Source: Draconibacterium orientale (GTDB lineage Bacteria; Bacteroidota; Bacteroidia; Bacteroidales; UBA1556). From it: a DNA stretch of 15,224 nt. A program made the position numbers and the translations under genes. The stretch's first letter is position 1. The number at the start of each line of letters is the position of its first letter. The stretch is from contig DZDC01000052.1 of assembly GCA_022736595.1 (NCBI GenBank), positions 1-15,224 of the forward strand. Direction: 5' to 3'. Below the pieces are notes generated by a model, which ran no database searches, was not told where the DNA came from, and worked only from the letters and a program-made list of their open reading frames with translations. Positions 1-7,381 of the stretch are shown here, one piece after another.

Positions 1-286
1 CAATACAACCTCAACCTTAGACGGTCTAAATTGAAAATTGTCATGTACTAAAATCATTACAACAACTTGCTATTTTATCATTGGTATGAGCGACGATACA
101 AATCAAATGTCTTTAACAACATTGTGTTAAGAAGCTTAAACGAGGTTATTAACGTCACAAAAAAGGAGCTACACGCCGAAGTAAGAGATAAAATGCTCAA
201 GTATATGCATTCCATACGATTTTTTTCCAAACATTGAAAAATTCGAATTTTTACAACTCGTTGGTCAAGATTTCACATAATACATT
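1..286 (+). pseudogene. Degraded 5' part of the nuclease-like gene that continues at 287
   Basis: Reading from base 1, the frame gives a coding-looking peptide rich in Lys, Asn, Tyr and Leu (for example RSLNEVINVTKKELHAEVRD). It is interrupted by TAA at 49-51 and ends at TGA 235-237. At the run of seven T (220-226), moving by one base into the frame of the downstream ORF lets the protein-like sequence continue as NIEKFEFLQLVGQDFT. That stretch then meets TAA at 278-280, immediately before the open reading frame at 287. Two in-frame stops plus one frameshift indicate an inactivated gene whose true start lies left of the window. That the two parts were one protein is inferred from how smoothly the frames join; no homology search was possible. 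A sequencing error could explain the T-run shift but not both stops. Confidence 0.5.
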
Positions 287-868
287 TTGGAGTTATTTCC
301 TCAGTGTAAAGAAATTGACTTCTTAAGCAAAAAAAGGTTTATAAGATTTAAAGACCAACAACTTTTAAAAATTGAAGCAATTGGAAATCTGACTCTCTAT
401 TACAAGTCAAATCGTTTACCCTCCTTTTATCCGCATATTTTTGAGAATATAAAATTCTATACGCATACGCCACATAGACTTTTGAGCAAAACTCGAAAAG
501 ATATTGAAAACATTATTCGCGAAGAAAAATCAATACCGAAAATTGGCGAAGGCTGGGTTTCAGAAACTTTACTTTATTACACTTTAAAGGAAACTTTTAA
601 TAATTATACCGTTATTCATCACGTATCCCCCAAGTGGCTAGGGCTCCAGCATTTAGATGTTTTTATATCAGAACTTAACATTGCGATAGAATATCAAGGA
701 AAACAACATACTGAACCAATTGCTTTCTTTGGAGGAGAAGAGGCATTTCTTAAGAATTTAGAAAGAGACATGCGAAAGATGAAACTATGTGAAGAAAACA
801 ATATCAAATTATTCTATGTTTATCCTGAAACCGATATTAACAAATTCATTGAGCAACTGAAAACCTAA
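287..868 (+). CDS. Putative PD-(D/E)XK-like nuclease domain protein, probably the 3' part of a broken gene
   Basis: The open frame encodes 193 residues beginning at a TTG codon only six bases after an in-frame TAA. It has no ATG before about residue 160, so an independent start is doubtful. The C-terminal half looks like a restriction-endonuclease fold: Glu93 in IGEGWVSE, Asp124 in LDVF, and Glu135-x-Gln137 in IAIEYQGKQH, followed by FFGGEE and a charged helix leading to LFYVYPETD. This E..D..ExQ arrangement is seen in many uncharacterised nuclease-like proteins of Bacteroidota; the substrate is unknown. Base composition is clearly more AT-rich than the rest of the window, consistent with accessory DNA. 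If translated, it would be a truncated nuclease core lacking its N-terminal region. I recognise the fold only by motif. Confidence 0.5.
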   Translation: MELFPQCKEIDFLSKKRFIRFKDQQLLKIEAIGNLTLYYKSNRLPSFYPHIFENIKFYTHTPHRLLSKTRKDIENIIREEKSIPKIGEGWVSETLLYYTLKETFNNYTVIHHVSPKWLGLQHLDVFISELNIAIEYQGKQHTEPIAFFGGEEAFLKNLERDMRKMKLCEENNIKLFYVYPETDINKFIEQLKT

Positions 869-881
869 ATAAATAATTTAA

Positions 882-1100
882 ACAGCTTATAATAAATGGC
901 TCTCTGAGCGGCGCGCAGCGCAGATAACTATCGGAACTGTGTATGGTTCCATGCCTGCAAAAGGGACATTTACACACATCACCAATCTAAGCATCATGCG
1001 CACCACCGCCGATTTAGACTTAATCTTCACCGATTACAACCTGCGCAGAATCATGAATCTCATTGGAATTGAAGCGCTTAAGAGTCGTCTCCTAACTTAG
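882..1100 (+). pseudogene. C-terminal remnant of a transposase (probably IS1182/IS5-like)
   Basis: The frame ending at TAG 1098-1100 is open back to TAA 879-881. It encodes about 72 residues ending in LIFTDYNLRRIMNLIG followed by IEALKSRLLT. The phrase YNLRRIMNLIG preceded by a GT-x-YGSM..KGTF stretch resembles the end of IS1182-type DDE transposases, where the usual pattern is HPFGTIKR...YNLRRI. The DDE catalytic residues, any plausible start codon and recognisable terminal inverted repeats are missing, so only an inactive stub remains. It begins 14 bases after the nuclease-like ORF. An IS-derived insertion or deletion may have contributed to the decay of that gene; this is inference. Family assignment is tentative. 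Confidence 0.55.
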
Positions 1101-1148
1101 CTTGCGTTTTTAGGGCCATTTTGGCGAGTGGTAAAAATTTTATATGCT

Positions 1149-2384
1149 TTACCTTTTTGCAGCTACAAAGGCGGTGCTCCACGCATTTTGAAAATTAAAG
1201 CCTCCGGTGAGGCCATCAATATTTAATACTTCGCCAGCAAAATGGAGGTTGGGAAACTTTTTGCTTTCCATGGTTTTAAAATTAATTTCGTCCAAATCTA
1301 CACCCCCAGCGGTAACGAACTCTTCCTTGTGAGTGTTTTTGCCCACCACTTGGGTGGTATAGGAAGTGATGAGTTGCGCCAATTTTTCCAAGGATTTATG
1401 GTTAATATCGGCCATATTGTGTTGCGGTGAAATGTGGGCAAGCTGCACCAAAAGATCCCACAATCGGCGTGGAAGATTGAAGCTAATGGCATTGGAAATC
1501 TGCTTTTTAGGATGGTTTTGCTTTAAAGATTTGAGTTCCTCAAACACTTGGGCAAAGGGCTTCGATATCCAGTTGATTTGAAGTGTAAATTGATATTGGC
1601 TTAAAGCCAACTCCCGAGCTGCCCAAGCCGAAAGGCGTAAAACTGCCGGCCCGCTAAATCCGTGATGTGTAATGAGCAAAGGTCCAAATCCTTCTTGTTT
1701 TAAAGCTGGGATACTTACCGTAGCCTCTTCTTGTACGATGCCACTTAAAGCATTGATTCCATTTTCGTGGCAAACAAAGGTAAATAGCGAAGGCACCGGG
1801 CTTACAATGCTATGACCCATTTTTGCTAATATTTTCCAAATGGCAGGACTACTTCCAGTGGCCACCATCACCTTATGAGCATTGAAAACACCTTGGTCGG
1901 TGTGCACTTCAAAAGTATCGCCGATGGTTGTAAAATCAGTTACTGAAGTTTGATATCGAATTTGGATATTGAGTTTTTGAGCTTCTCGCAAAAAGCAGTC
2001 GATGATGGTCTGGCTGTCGTTGGAAAGAGGGAAAACACAATTGTCGTCGAGGGTTTCCAATGCGACGCCTCTTTTTTCGAACCAATCAAAGGTATCCCCA
2101 GGCTGAAATCGAGCAAAGACGCTTTGCAAAGCCTTTTGGCCTCGGGGATAATGTTTCACCAATTCTTTCACCTCGAAGCAAGCATGGGTAACATTGCAAC
2201 GACCCCCGCCACTCATTTTGAGTTTTTGAAGTGGTTTTTGAGCCCGCTCAAGGATTATTACCTCCTCTTGTGGATGGAATTCTTTGTAGTTGATGGCAAA
2301 GAAAAAACCTGCGGCACCGCCTCCTATGACTATTACTTGCTTCAAATTAGAAAAGTATTTATTTCGATGTTTCTTTCTCAGCAC
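1149..2384 (-). CDS. BaiN/HI0933-family FAD/NAD(P)-dependent oxidoreductase
   Basis: This 411-residue flavoprotein belongs to the HI0933/YhiN/BaiN group. Visible features are the N-terminal dinucleotide-binding loop IGGGAAGFF (residues 20-28), the acidic end of beta-2 (LER, 45-47), the family signature KMSGGGRCNVTH (56-67), a second glycine-rich element VMVATGSS, and the C-terminal FAD-contacting block AGEVLNIDGLTGGFNFQNAW. Length is typical. The physiological substrate of most members is unknown, so no pathway is assigned. The longest frame starts at GTG (2384). A TTG at 2345 would give MKQVIVIGGG, which matches the usual N-terminus of the family and may be the real start; there is no ATG upstream of the fold and no Shine-Dalgarno sequence to decide. 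It lies 75 bp downstream of lspA on the same strand and could be read through from that operon or expressed separately. Confidence 0.85.
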   Translation of the reverse strand: MLRKKHRNKYFSNLKQVIVIGGGAAGFFFAINYKEFHPQEEVIILERAQKPLQKLKMSGGGRCNVTHACFEVKELVKHYPRGQKALQSVFARFQPGDTFDWFEKRGVALETLDDNCVFPLSNDSQTIIDCFLREAQKLNIQIRYQTSVTDFTTIGDTFEVHTDQGVFNAHKVMVATGSSPAIWKILAKMGHSIVSPVPSLFTFVCHENGINALSGIVQEEATVSIPALKQEGFGPLLITHHGFSGPAVLRLSAWAARELALSQYQFTLQINWISKPFAQVFEELKSLKQNHPKKQISNAISFNLPRRLWDLLVQLAHISPQHNMADINHKSLEKLAQLITSYTTQVVGKNTHKEEFVTAGGVDLDEINFKTMESKKFPNLHFAGEVLNIDGLTGGFNFQNAWSTAFVAAKR

Positions 2385-2395
2385 CGTAAGACTTT

Positions 2396-2440
2396 AAAAC
2401 GAATTTAAAGTGTAAAATAAATTCGTAAAATAAATTCGTT
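2396..2440 (-). terminator. Repeat-based hairpin after lspA, possible weak terminator
   Basis: A 13-bp unit (aaaataaattcgt) is tandemly duplicated at 2414-2426 and 2427-2439. Each copy can pair with the inverted segment at 2398-2407 (aacgaattta), giving a 9-10 bp AT-rich stem with either a 10-base or a 23-base loop. On the minus strand the hairpin is followed by four T (2396-2399 on the plus strand). It sits between the lspA stop and the start of the flavoprotein gene, so it could attenuate transcription. The low GC content makes it a weak terminator at best. Confidence 0.3.
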
Positions 2441-2459
2441 GAATTGTTGATTTTGAGGT

Positions 2460-3101
2460 TTATAGGTTCTCCTCATCCAACTCTTCTATGGATTTAGGAG
2501 TGGTTTCAGTGGCTTTGCGATGAAAAATCAAAAGCAAAATCACGCCAACGGTAATGCTGGAATCGGCCAAATTGAAAACCGGTTGAAAAAAGGCAAAATA
2601 CTCGCCACCAATCCAAGGCATCCAGTGGGGATAGAAGCCCTCAATGATTGGAAAATAGAACATATCCACCACATGGCCGTGAAGTAAGGGAGCATAGCCC
2701 CCCTCAGCGGGCATAAAAGTGGCAATGTCGTAAGGCGTGCTTTCGCTAAAGAGAGCGCCATAAAAAATGCTATCAATCAGGTTACCCGCAGCTCCGGCTA
2801 AGATTAAAGCTATGCTAAGAATAAAAGGAAAGGGTTTCCGCTCCTTCACCATCAAATACATATAATAGCCAATTCCTCCAATGGCTACCAAGCGAAAAAG
2901 GGTGAGAAATAGTTTACCAAAACTGCCACCACCAAAGAGCTTCCAGCCAAAGGCCATGCCTTCATTTTCGATAAAGTGTAGGTAAAACCAATTGCCCAAC
3001 ATAGGGATAGAATCGCCCATGGACATATGCGTTTTTATCCAGATTTTGAGGGCCTGGTCTAAAAACAAAATTGCTAAAACAATAAGAATAGGCTTTTTCA
3101 A
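2460..3101 (-). CDS. lspA: Lipoprotein signal peptidase (signal peptidase II)
   Basis: LspA is an inner-membrane aspartyl protease that cleaves the signal peptide of prolipoproteins after diacylglycerol is added to the +1 cysteine. The 213-residue protein has hydrophobic segments near residues 4-22, 64-84, 92-112 and 180-196. It carries the conserved blocks FLDQALK (13-19), ENEGMAFG (45-52), AGNLIDS (105-111), GHVVDMF (142-148) and FNLADSSITVG (176-186). By analogy with Pseudomonas LspA the catalytic aspartates are Asp146 (VVD) and Asp180 (NxAD). The segment between GNLID and VVD is about 35 residues, against about 9 in proteobacterial enzymes, which explains the greater length; I recall such an insertion as usual in Bacteroidota. 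The start is ATG, 7 bp downstream of the DksA-like gene, indicating co-transcription with it and ileS. Confidence 0.97.
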   Translation of the reverse strand: MKKPILIVLAILFLDQALKIWIKTHMSMGDSIPMLGNWFYLHFIENEGMAFGWKLFGGGSFGKLFLTLFRLVAIGGIGYYMYLMVKERKPFPFILSIALILAGAAGNLIDSIFYGALFSESTPYDIATFMPAEGGYAPLLHGHVVDMFYFPIIEGFYPHWMPWIGGEYFAFFQPVFNLADSSITVGVILLLIFHRKATETTPKSIEELDEENL

Positions 3102-3108
3102 ACGACAA

Positions 3109-3498
3109 CTATTTTCCTTGCTTCAACTTAGCTTCCATACTCAAAGTAGCATGAGGCACCAAACGTAAACGCTCTTTGGAAATGAGTTTACCCGTTTCGC
3201 GGCAAACGCCATAGGTTTTATTCTCTATTCGAATTAAGGCATTTTCGAGGTTAGTAATAAACTTATGTTGACGCGAAGCCAACTGAGCATTTTCCTCTTT
3301 GCTATTTACCGAGTATCCCTCTTCCAACACTTTGAAGCTGGGCGAGGTATCGTTGGTGTCGTTTTCGTTGTTGTTGGTATAGGCTTCGATCAAAAGTTGC
3401 AAATCGATGTGGGCTTCTTTCAATTTTGAAAGAATTAGTTGACGAAATTCATCCAATTCCGTATCACTGTATCTGGTTTTTTCAACTGCATCTGCCAT
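3109..3498 (-). CDS. TraR/DksA-family protein lacking the zinc cysteines
   Basis: This 129-residue protein has the DksA-like layout. A helical, coiled-coil-like region covers roughly residues 11-95, with an Asn/Asp-rich turn at 42-51. It is followed by the globular signature YGVCRETGKLISKERLRLVP (96-115) and then HATLSMEAK. In classical DksA the motif carries four zinc-binding cysteines; here only Cys99 remains, so the domain probably folds without zinc. DksA proteins enter the RNA polymerase secondary channel and modulate initiation together with ppGpp; whether this variant does so is inference. It lies 19 bp after ileS and 7 bp before lspA on the same strand, an arrangement I recognise from Bacteroidota, and is almost certainly part of that operon. 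Confidence 0.88.
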   Translation of the reverse strand: MADAVEKTRYSDTELDEFRQLILSKLKEAHIDLQLLIEAYTNNNENDTNDTSPSFKVLEEGYSVNSKEENAQLASRQHKFITNLENALIRIENKTYGVCRETGKLISKERLRLVPHATLSMEAKLKQGK

Positions 3499-3517
3499 AA
3501 TATTTCGAATTATCAGG

Positions 3518-6500
3518 TTAATATTTAGTAACTTTTAGTTTAACAATATTTTGCAAGCCCAAATCCACTTCTACCAGCTCATCGGTTGCTTGTTCAATCC
3601 ACTGTAAATCTTCGGTAAGAGTTTCAGAACAAATGTAAACTAAATTGTCGGCAATGATACCTAAAATATCATCATCCTTCAATATTTGAAGTCGAATTTT
3701 ATCGGTGACTTCAAAATTTTGTTCTTTACGTAGGTTTTGTACTCTGTTCACCAGTTCTCTAGAAACGCCTTCCTTAAACAATTCATCAGTAATGGTAATG
3801 TCTAAAGCCACGGTTAGGTTTCCTTGTGTGGCCACCACCCAGCCTGGAATGTCTTGGGTGGTAATTTCTACATCGGAGAGTTCGATTTCGATGTTTTCAC
3901 CTTCAACAAAAAGGTTGAATTTGCCGCTTTGTTCCAATTGTCGAATGTCGGAAGAGCTCATGGCTGTAATTTGTACGGCTATGGACTTCATCAACTTACC
4001 AAACTTAGGACCTAGTGTTTTAAAGTTGGCTTTGATGGCTTTCACCAGCATATCATTATCCTCGGCAATGTACGCCAACTCCTTCACATTCACTTCCGAA
4101 GTGATCAAGTCTTTCACTCGGTCAATTTGTTGCTGCATGGCTTCGCTGCTCACAGGAATCATGATTTTTTGTAAAGGTTGACGCACTTTGATTTTGGTTT
4201 GTTTGCGCAAGCCAAGAATCATCGACGAAAAATCTTGAGCCAATTGCATGCGCTCTTCTAATTGTTTATCAATTTCGGCACTGTTGGCTTTAAACCATTG
4301 GGTAAGATGTATTGAGTTTTCTTTGCATTTTCCACTCACCGAGTTAAGGTCGTTGAAAAGTCGTTCGCCGAAAAATGGAGCGATGGGAGCTGCCAATTGA
4401 GCCAAAGTTACCAAGTTGTGGTATAGGGTTTGGTAAGCCGAAATTTTATCGGTGCTGTAAGTGCCTTTCCAGAATCGACGGCGCGACAGACGTACGTACC
4501 AATTGCTTAAATGAGCGTCCACAAAATACTGAATCATTCGACCGGCACGGGTGGGCTCATATTGCTGATAGGCTTCTTCCACGTTGAGGATTAGCGTGTT
4601 CAATTCCGATAAAATCCAACGATCAATTTCGGGTCGTTGGTCGAAGGCCACTTCGGCTTCTTGGTGGGTAAATCCATCAATATTGGCATAAAGGGCGAAG
4701 AAACTATAAGTATTGTAAAGCGTTCCAAAGAATTTTCGTTGCACTTCCGCAATGCCTTCTACGTCAAACTTAAGGTTGTCCCAAGGTTGAGCGTTGGTAA
4801 TCATGTACCAGCGTGTGGCATCGGGGCCGTATTTTTTGAGTGTTTCAAATGGATCTACGGCATTGCCCAAGCGCTTCGACATTTTATTTCCATTTTTATC
4901 CAAAACCAAACCGTTGCTCACCACATTTTTATAGGCTACGGAATCAAAAACCATGGAGGCAATAGCATGTAAGGTAAAAAACCAACCTCGGGTTTGATCT
5001 ACGCCTTCTGCAATAAAATCGGCAGGATAGTTTTGGTCAAAATATTCCTTATTTTCAAAAGGGTAATGTAATTGTGCGTAAGGCATAGAGCCACTATCGA
5101 ACCAAACATCAATAAGGTCGGGATCGCGGTGCATGGGCTTGCCGGTGGGAGAAACCAATACTATAAGATCGGCATAGGGCTTATGGAAGTCGAAGGTATT
5201 GTAGTTGGCTTCGCTCATATCACCGGGGACAAAGTTTTGGAGTGGATTATTTTTCATCCAACCGGCTGCCACCGATTTTTCAATTTCGATTTTAAGTTCT
5301 TCTGCCGAGCCAATGCAAATGCGTTCTTTGTGGTCTTCTGACGACCAGATGGGTAAAGGAATTCCCCAGAAACGCGAACGGCTTAAGTTCCAATCCACCA
5401 AGTTTTCGAGCCAGTTGCCAAAGCGACCTTCGCCGGTAGATTTGGGTTTCCAGTTGATGGTGCCGTTGAGGTCTATCATCTTGTCGCGGTATTCGGTGGT
5501 TTTGATGAACCAAGAATCTAAGGGATAATAGAGGATGGGTTTGTCGGTACGCCAGCAGTGGGGATAGTTGTGGGTATGTTTTTCGACTTTGAAAGCCAAA
5601 TTTTGCTTTTTGAGCATCACAGCCAAATCCACATCCAAGGAAGCATCGGCTTCGGTGAGGCTGGGGTTGTAGTCGTTCTTTACAAATCGCCCTGCGTATT
5701 CTGAATACAATGAAGTATTTACGTTGGTTTTTACAAAGTCAGCATCCAAGTCGGCGATGCGATAAAAGCGGCCTTGCAGATCCACCATGGGTCTGCGCTG
5801 ACCTTCGGCATCGATGAGAATTAGCGGTGCAATTCCAGCTGCTTTAGCTACGCGATCGTCGTCGGCACCAAAGGTAGGAGCGATGTGAACCACTCCTGTG
5901 CCATCTTCGGTGGTTACATAATCTCCAGGAATTACTTCAAAGGCTTTACCCATGGGTTTTACAAAGGGAATCAACTGCTCGTAGCTTAAGCCACAAAGTT
6001 GATCGCCACTGAATTCTCCAATAATTTGATGGGGCATGGCTTTGTCGCCACCTTTATAATCGTCGAAACTTACTTCGTCGTTTTTCTCAGGGAAGTAAGC
6101 TCTAAATCGATCTTTGGCCAGCATCACATTCACTTTCTCGAAAGTGTAAGGATTGAAGGTTTTAACAAGCAGGTATTGAATTTTGGGTCCAACGGCTAAG
6201 GCCGTGTTTGAAGGTAAAGTCCAAGGAGTGGTGGTCCAAGCGAGGATGTGAAGGTCTTCGGAGAAATTACCAAAAACACGGCTAAAGGCCTCGTTTTTAA
6301 TAACTTTAAACTGAGCCACGGCGGTGGTGTCTTTCACATCGCGGTAGCAACCGGGCTGGTTGAGTTCGTGGGTACTGAGTCCGGTACCTGCTGCAGGGCT
6401 ATAAGGTTGAATGGTGTATCCTTTGTAGAGTAAGTTTTTGTTGTACAGTTGTTTAAGCAACCACCAAACCGATTCGATGTATTTATTGTCGAAGGTAATA

Positions 6501-6949
6501 TAAGGATGGTCGAGGTCAACCCAGTAGCCCATTTTTTGGGTTAAATCGTCCCAAAGATCTTTGTATTTCATGACCTCGGTGCGGCAAGCTTTGTTGTAAT
6601 CTTCGATGCTAATTTTGTGTCCTATATCTTCTTTGGTGATGCCGAGGCTTTTTTCAACACCAATTTCTACTGGCAATCCGTGGGTATCCCAACCCGCTTT
6701 GCGTTCTACTTTAAAGCCTTGCATGGTTTTAAAGCGGCAAAACAAATCTTTGATGGTACGTGCCATCACATGGTGAATACCGGGCACACCGTTGGCCGAG
6801 GGAGGTCCTTCATAAAAAACAAAACTAGGTTGGCCATCGCGAGTGGCGATGGATTGTTTAAAGGTTTGCTCTTGATCCCATTGTTCTTGCACTTGTTGCG
6901 CAATGAGAGGCAGATTAAGATGCGAATAAGAAGGATATTGTTTCGACAT
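3518..6949 (-). CDS. ileS: Isoleucine--tRNA ligase, long IleRS2-like form with a GIHH signature
   Basis: IleRS charges tRNA-Ile with isoleucine and edits mischarged valine. At 1143 residues it has the length of the long bacterial/eukaryote-like class. The Rossmann catalytic core starts with FVFYEGPPSANGVPGIHH, where residues 57-60 read GIHH instead of the canonical HxGH. The CP1 editing domain shows the Thr-rich strand WTTTPWTLPSN (238-248) and the GTGVVHIAPTFGADDD segment ending at Asp365. The second signature KMSKR is intact at 689-693, followed by the helical anticodon-binding domain and a long C-terminal extension. ATG start at 6949; an upstream promoter candidate sits at 7028-7060. It is the first gene of the ileS, DksA-like, lspA unit. 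Long IleRS2 enzymes are known for low mupirocin sensitivity, and GxHH versions have been reported as exceptionally resistant; that property here is inferred. Confidence 0.98.
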   Translation of the reverse strand: MSKQYPSYSHLNLPLIAQQVQEQWDQEQTFKQSIATRDGQPSFVFYEGPPSANGVPGIHHVMARTIKDLFCRFKTMQGFKVERKAGWDTHGLPVEIGVEKSLGITKEDIGHKISIEDYNKACRTEVMKYKDLWDDLTQKMGYWVDLDHPYITFDNKYIESVWWLLKQLYNKNLLYKGYTIQPYSPAAGTGLSTHELNQPGCYRDVKDTTAVAQFKVIKNEAFSRVFGNFSEDLHILAWTTTPWTLPSNTALAVGPKIQYLLVKTFNPYTFEKVNVMLAKDRFRAYFPEKNDEVSFDDYKGGDKAMPHQIIGEFSGDQLCGLSYEQLIPFVKPMGKAFEVIPGDYVTTEDGTGVVHIAPTFGADDDRVAKAAGIAPLILIDAEGQRRPMVDLQGRFYRIADLDADFVKTNVNTSLYSEYAGRFVKNDYNPSLTEADASLDVDLAVMLKKQNLAFKVEKHTHNYPHCWRTDKPILYYPLDSWFIKTTEYRDKMIDLNGTINWKPKSTGEGRFGNWLENLVDWNLSRSRFWGIPLPIWSSEDHKERICIGSAEELKIEIEKSVAAGWMKNNPLQNFVPGDMSEANYNTFDFHKPYADLIVLVSPTGKPMHRDPDLIDVWFDSGSMPYAQLHYPFENKEYFDQNYPADFIAEGVDQTRGWFFTLHAIASMVFDSVAYKNVVSNGLVLDKNGNKMSKRLGNAVDPFETLKKYGPDATRWYMITNAQPWDNLKFDVEGIAEVQRKFFGTLYNTYSFFALYANIDGFTHQEAEVAFDQRPEIDRWILSELNTLILNVEEAYQQYEPTRAGRMIQYFVDAHLSNWYVRLSRRRFWKGTYSTDKISAYQTLYHNLVTLAQLAAPIAPFFGERLFNDLNSVSGKCKENSIHLTQWFKANSAEIDKQLEERMQLAQDFSSMILGLRKQTKIKVRQPLQKIMIPVSSEAMQQQIDRVKDLITSEVNVKELAYIAEDNDMLVKAIKANFKTLGPKFGKLMKSIAVQITAMSSSDIRQLEQSGKFNLFVEGENIEIELSDVEITTQDIPGWVVATQGNLTVALDITITDELFKEGVSRELVNRVQNLRKEQNFEVTDKIRLQILKDDDILGIIADNLVYICSETLTEDLQWIEQATDELVEVDLGLQNIVKLKVTKY

Positions 6950-7027
6950 AAAGTTGAATATTCAAGGATAAAAAATCCAATTCCAAGGCTAAAGAGTTGA
7001 TAGTTGATGGTTTCGGATTTAGGGCTG

Positions 7028-7060
7028 CAAAAGTAATTAAAATAAGCAAAGAATATTCAA
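7028..7060 (-). promoter_or_regulatory. ileS: Candidate Bacteroidota-type promoter for ileS
   Basis: On the minus strand TACTTTTG (plus-strand 7028-7035) matches the -7 consensus TAnnTTTG. A TTG (plus-strand 7058-7060) lies 22 bases further upstream, close to the usual -33 spacing. Transcription would begin near 7020, giving a leader of about 70 nt before the ileS ATG. This is pattern matching only. Confidence 0.5.
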
Positions 7061-7295
7061 TGGAAAAATTGGGTTAAAAACGATTTTTAGTGTTTACATA
7101 TATAGCTATATCAATAAGTTGAACTGTAGTGAGTTGGCATAATAATAGGCAATGATCAGAATCAAAAGACAGAAAAAACAAAATTTAGTCATGTTAAAAA
7201 TTAAGGATATTTGTTCTATTATATCTCAAATACTAGTGTTTCAAACTTTTAACATATTGTGATTCAATAGGTTTATTACTCAAAAACCATGTATT
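7036..7295. other. Non-coding stretch with no recognised gene, possible source of a small transcript
   Basis: This AT-rich stretch lies between the ileS promoter candidate and a strong plus-strand terminator. It holds a perfect 12-bp palindrome (7100-7111) and a 23-codon ORF (7191-7262, MLKIKDICSIISQILV...) that ends 33 bases before the terminator stem. The ORF has no ribosome-binding site, and its composition is what AT-rich DNA would give by chance, so I do not call it a gene. No tRNA or known riboswitch was recognised. A partial -7 match (GATATTTG, 7206-7213) is the only promoter hint. The intact terminator downstream implies that some transcript crosses here. Confidence 0.35.
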
Positions 7296-7329
7296 GAGCC
7301 CGTTGGCATTTGCCAGCGGGCTCTTTTTT
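7296..7329 (+). terminator. Strong Rho-independent terminator with no assigned upstream gene
   Basis: A 12-bp GC-rich stem (7296-7307 with 7312-7323, one G-U pair) with a 4-base ATTT loop is followed directly by six T. On the opposite strand no T-run follows, so it acts only on plus-strand transcripts. The nearest upstream annotated gene, ileS, runs the other way, and the hydrogenase operon starts 248 bp later. It therefore ends an unannotated small RNA or short ORF transcript, or insulates the operon. Confidence 0.85.
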
Positions 7330-7381
7330 GTCGGATCTGTAGTGTTTAGAGGCTTCTATTTAAATTCATATATATCAAAAA

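Noticed and set aside
220..226. Programmed frameshifting at the T7 run in the nuclease-like gene
   Set aside because: Two additional in-frame TAA codons around it make simple gene decay the better explanation.
1101..1148. Possible terminator for the flavoprotein gene (short GCC/GGC stem with outer A/T pairs)
   Set aside because: Only three GC pairs with mismatched flanks; too weak to call.
1242..2408. Long open frames opposite the flavoprotein gene, and similar antisense frames inside ileS, hydA and hydF
   Set aside because: They are shadows of strongly supported genes, lacking family motifs and start signals of their own.
7100..7111. Perfect 12-bp palindrome ATATAGCTATAT
   Set aside because: Short, low-complexity and in a very AT-rich region; it lies beyond the predicted ileS -33 element and far from the hyd promoter, so it gives no regulatory case by itself.
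7191..7262. 23-codon ORF (MLKIKDICSIISQILV...) just before the orphan terminator
   Set aside because: No ribosome-binding site or convincing promoter, composition as expected from AT-rich DNA, and no recognised family. Kept only as part of the orphan-transcript observation.
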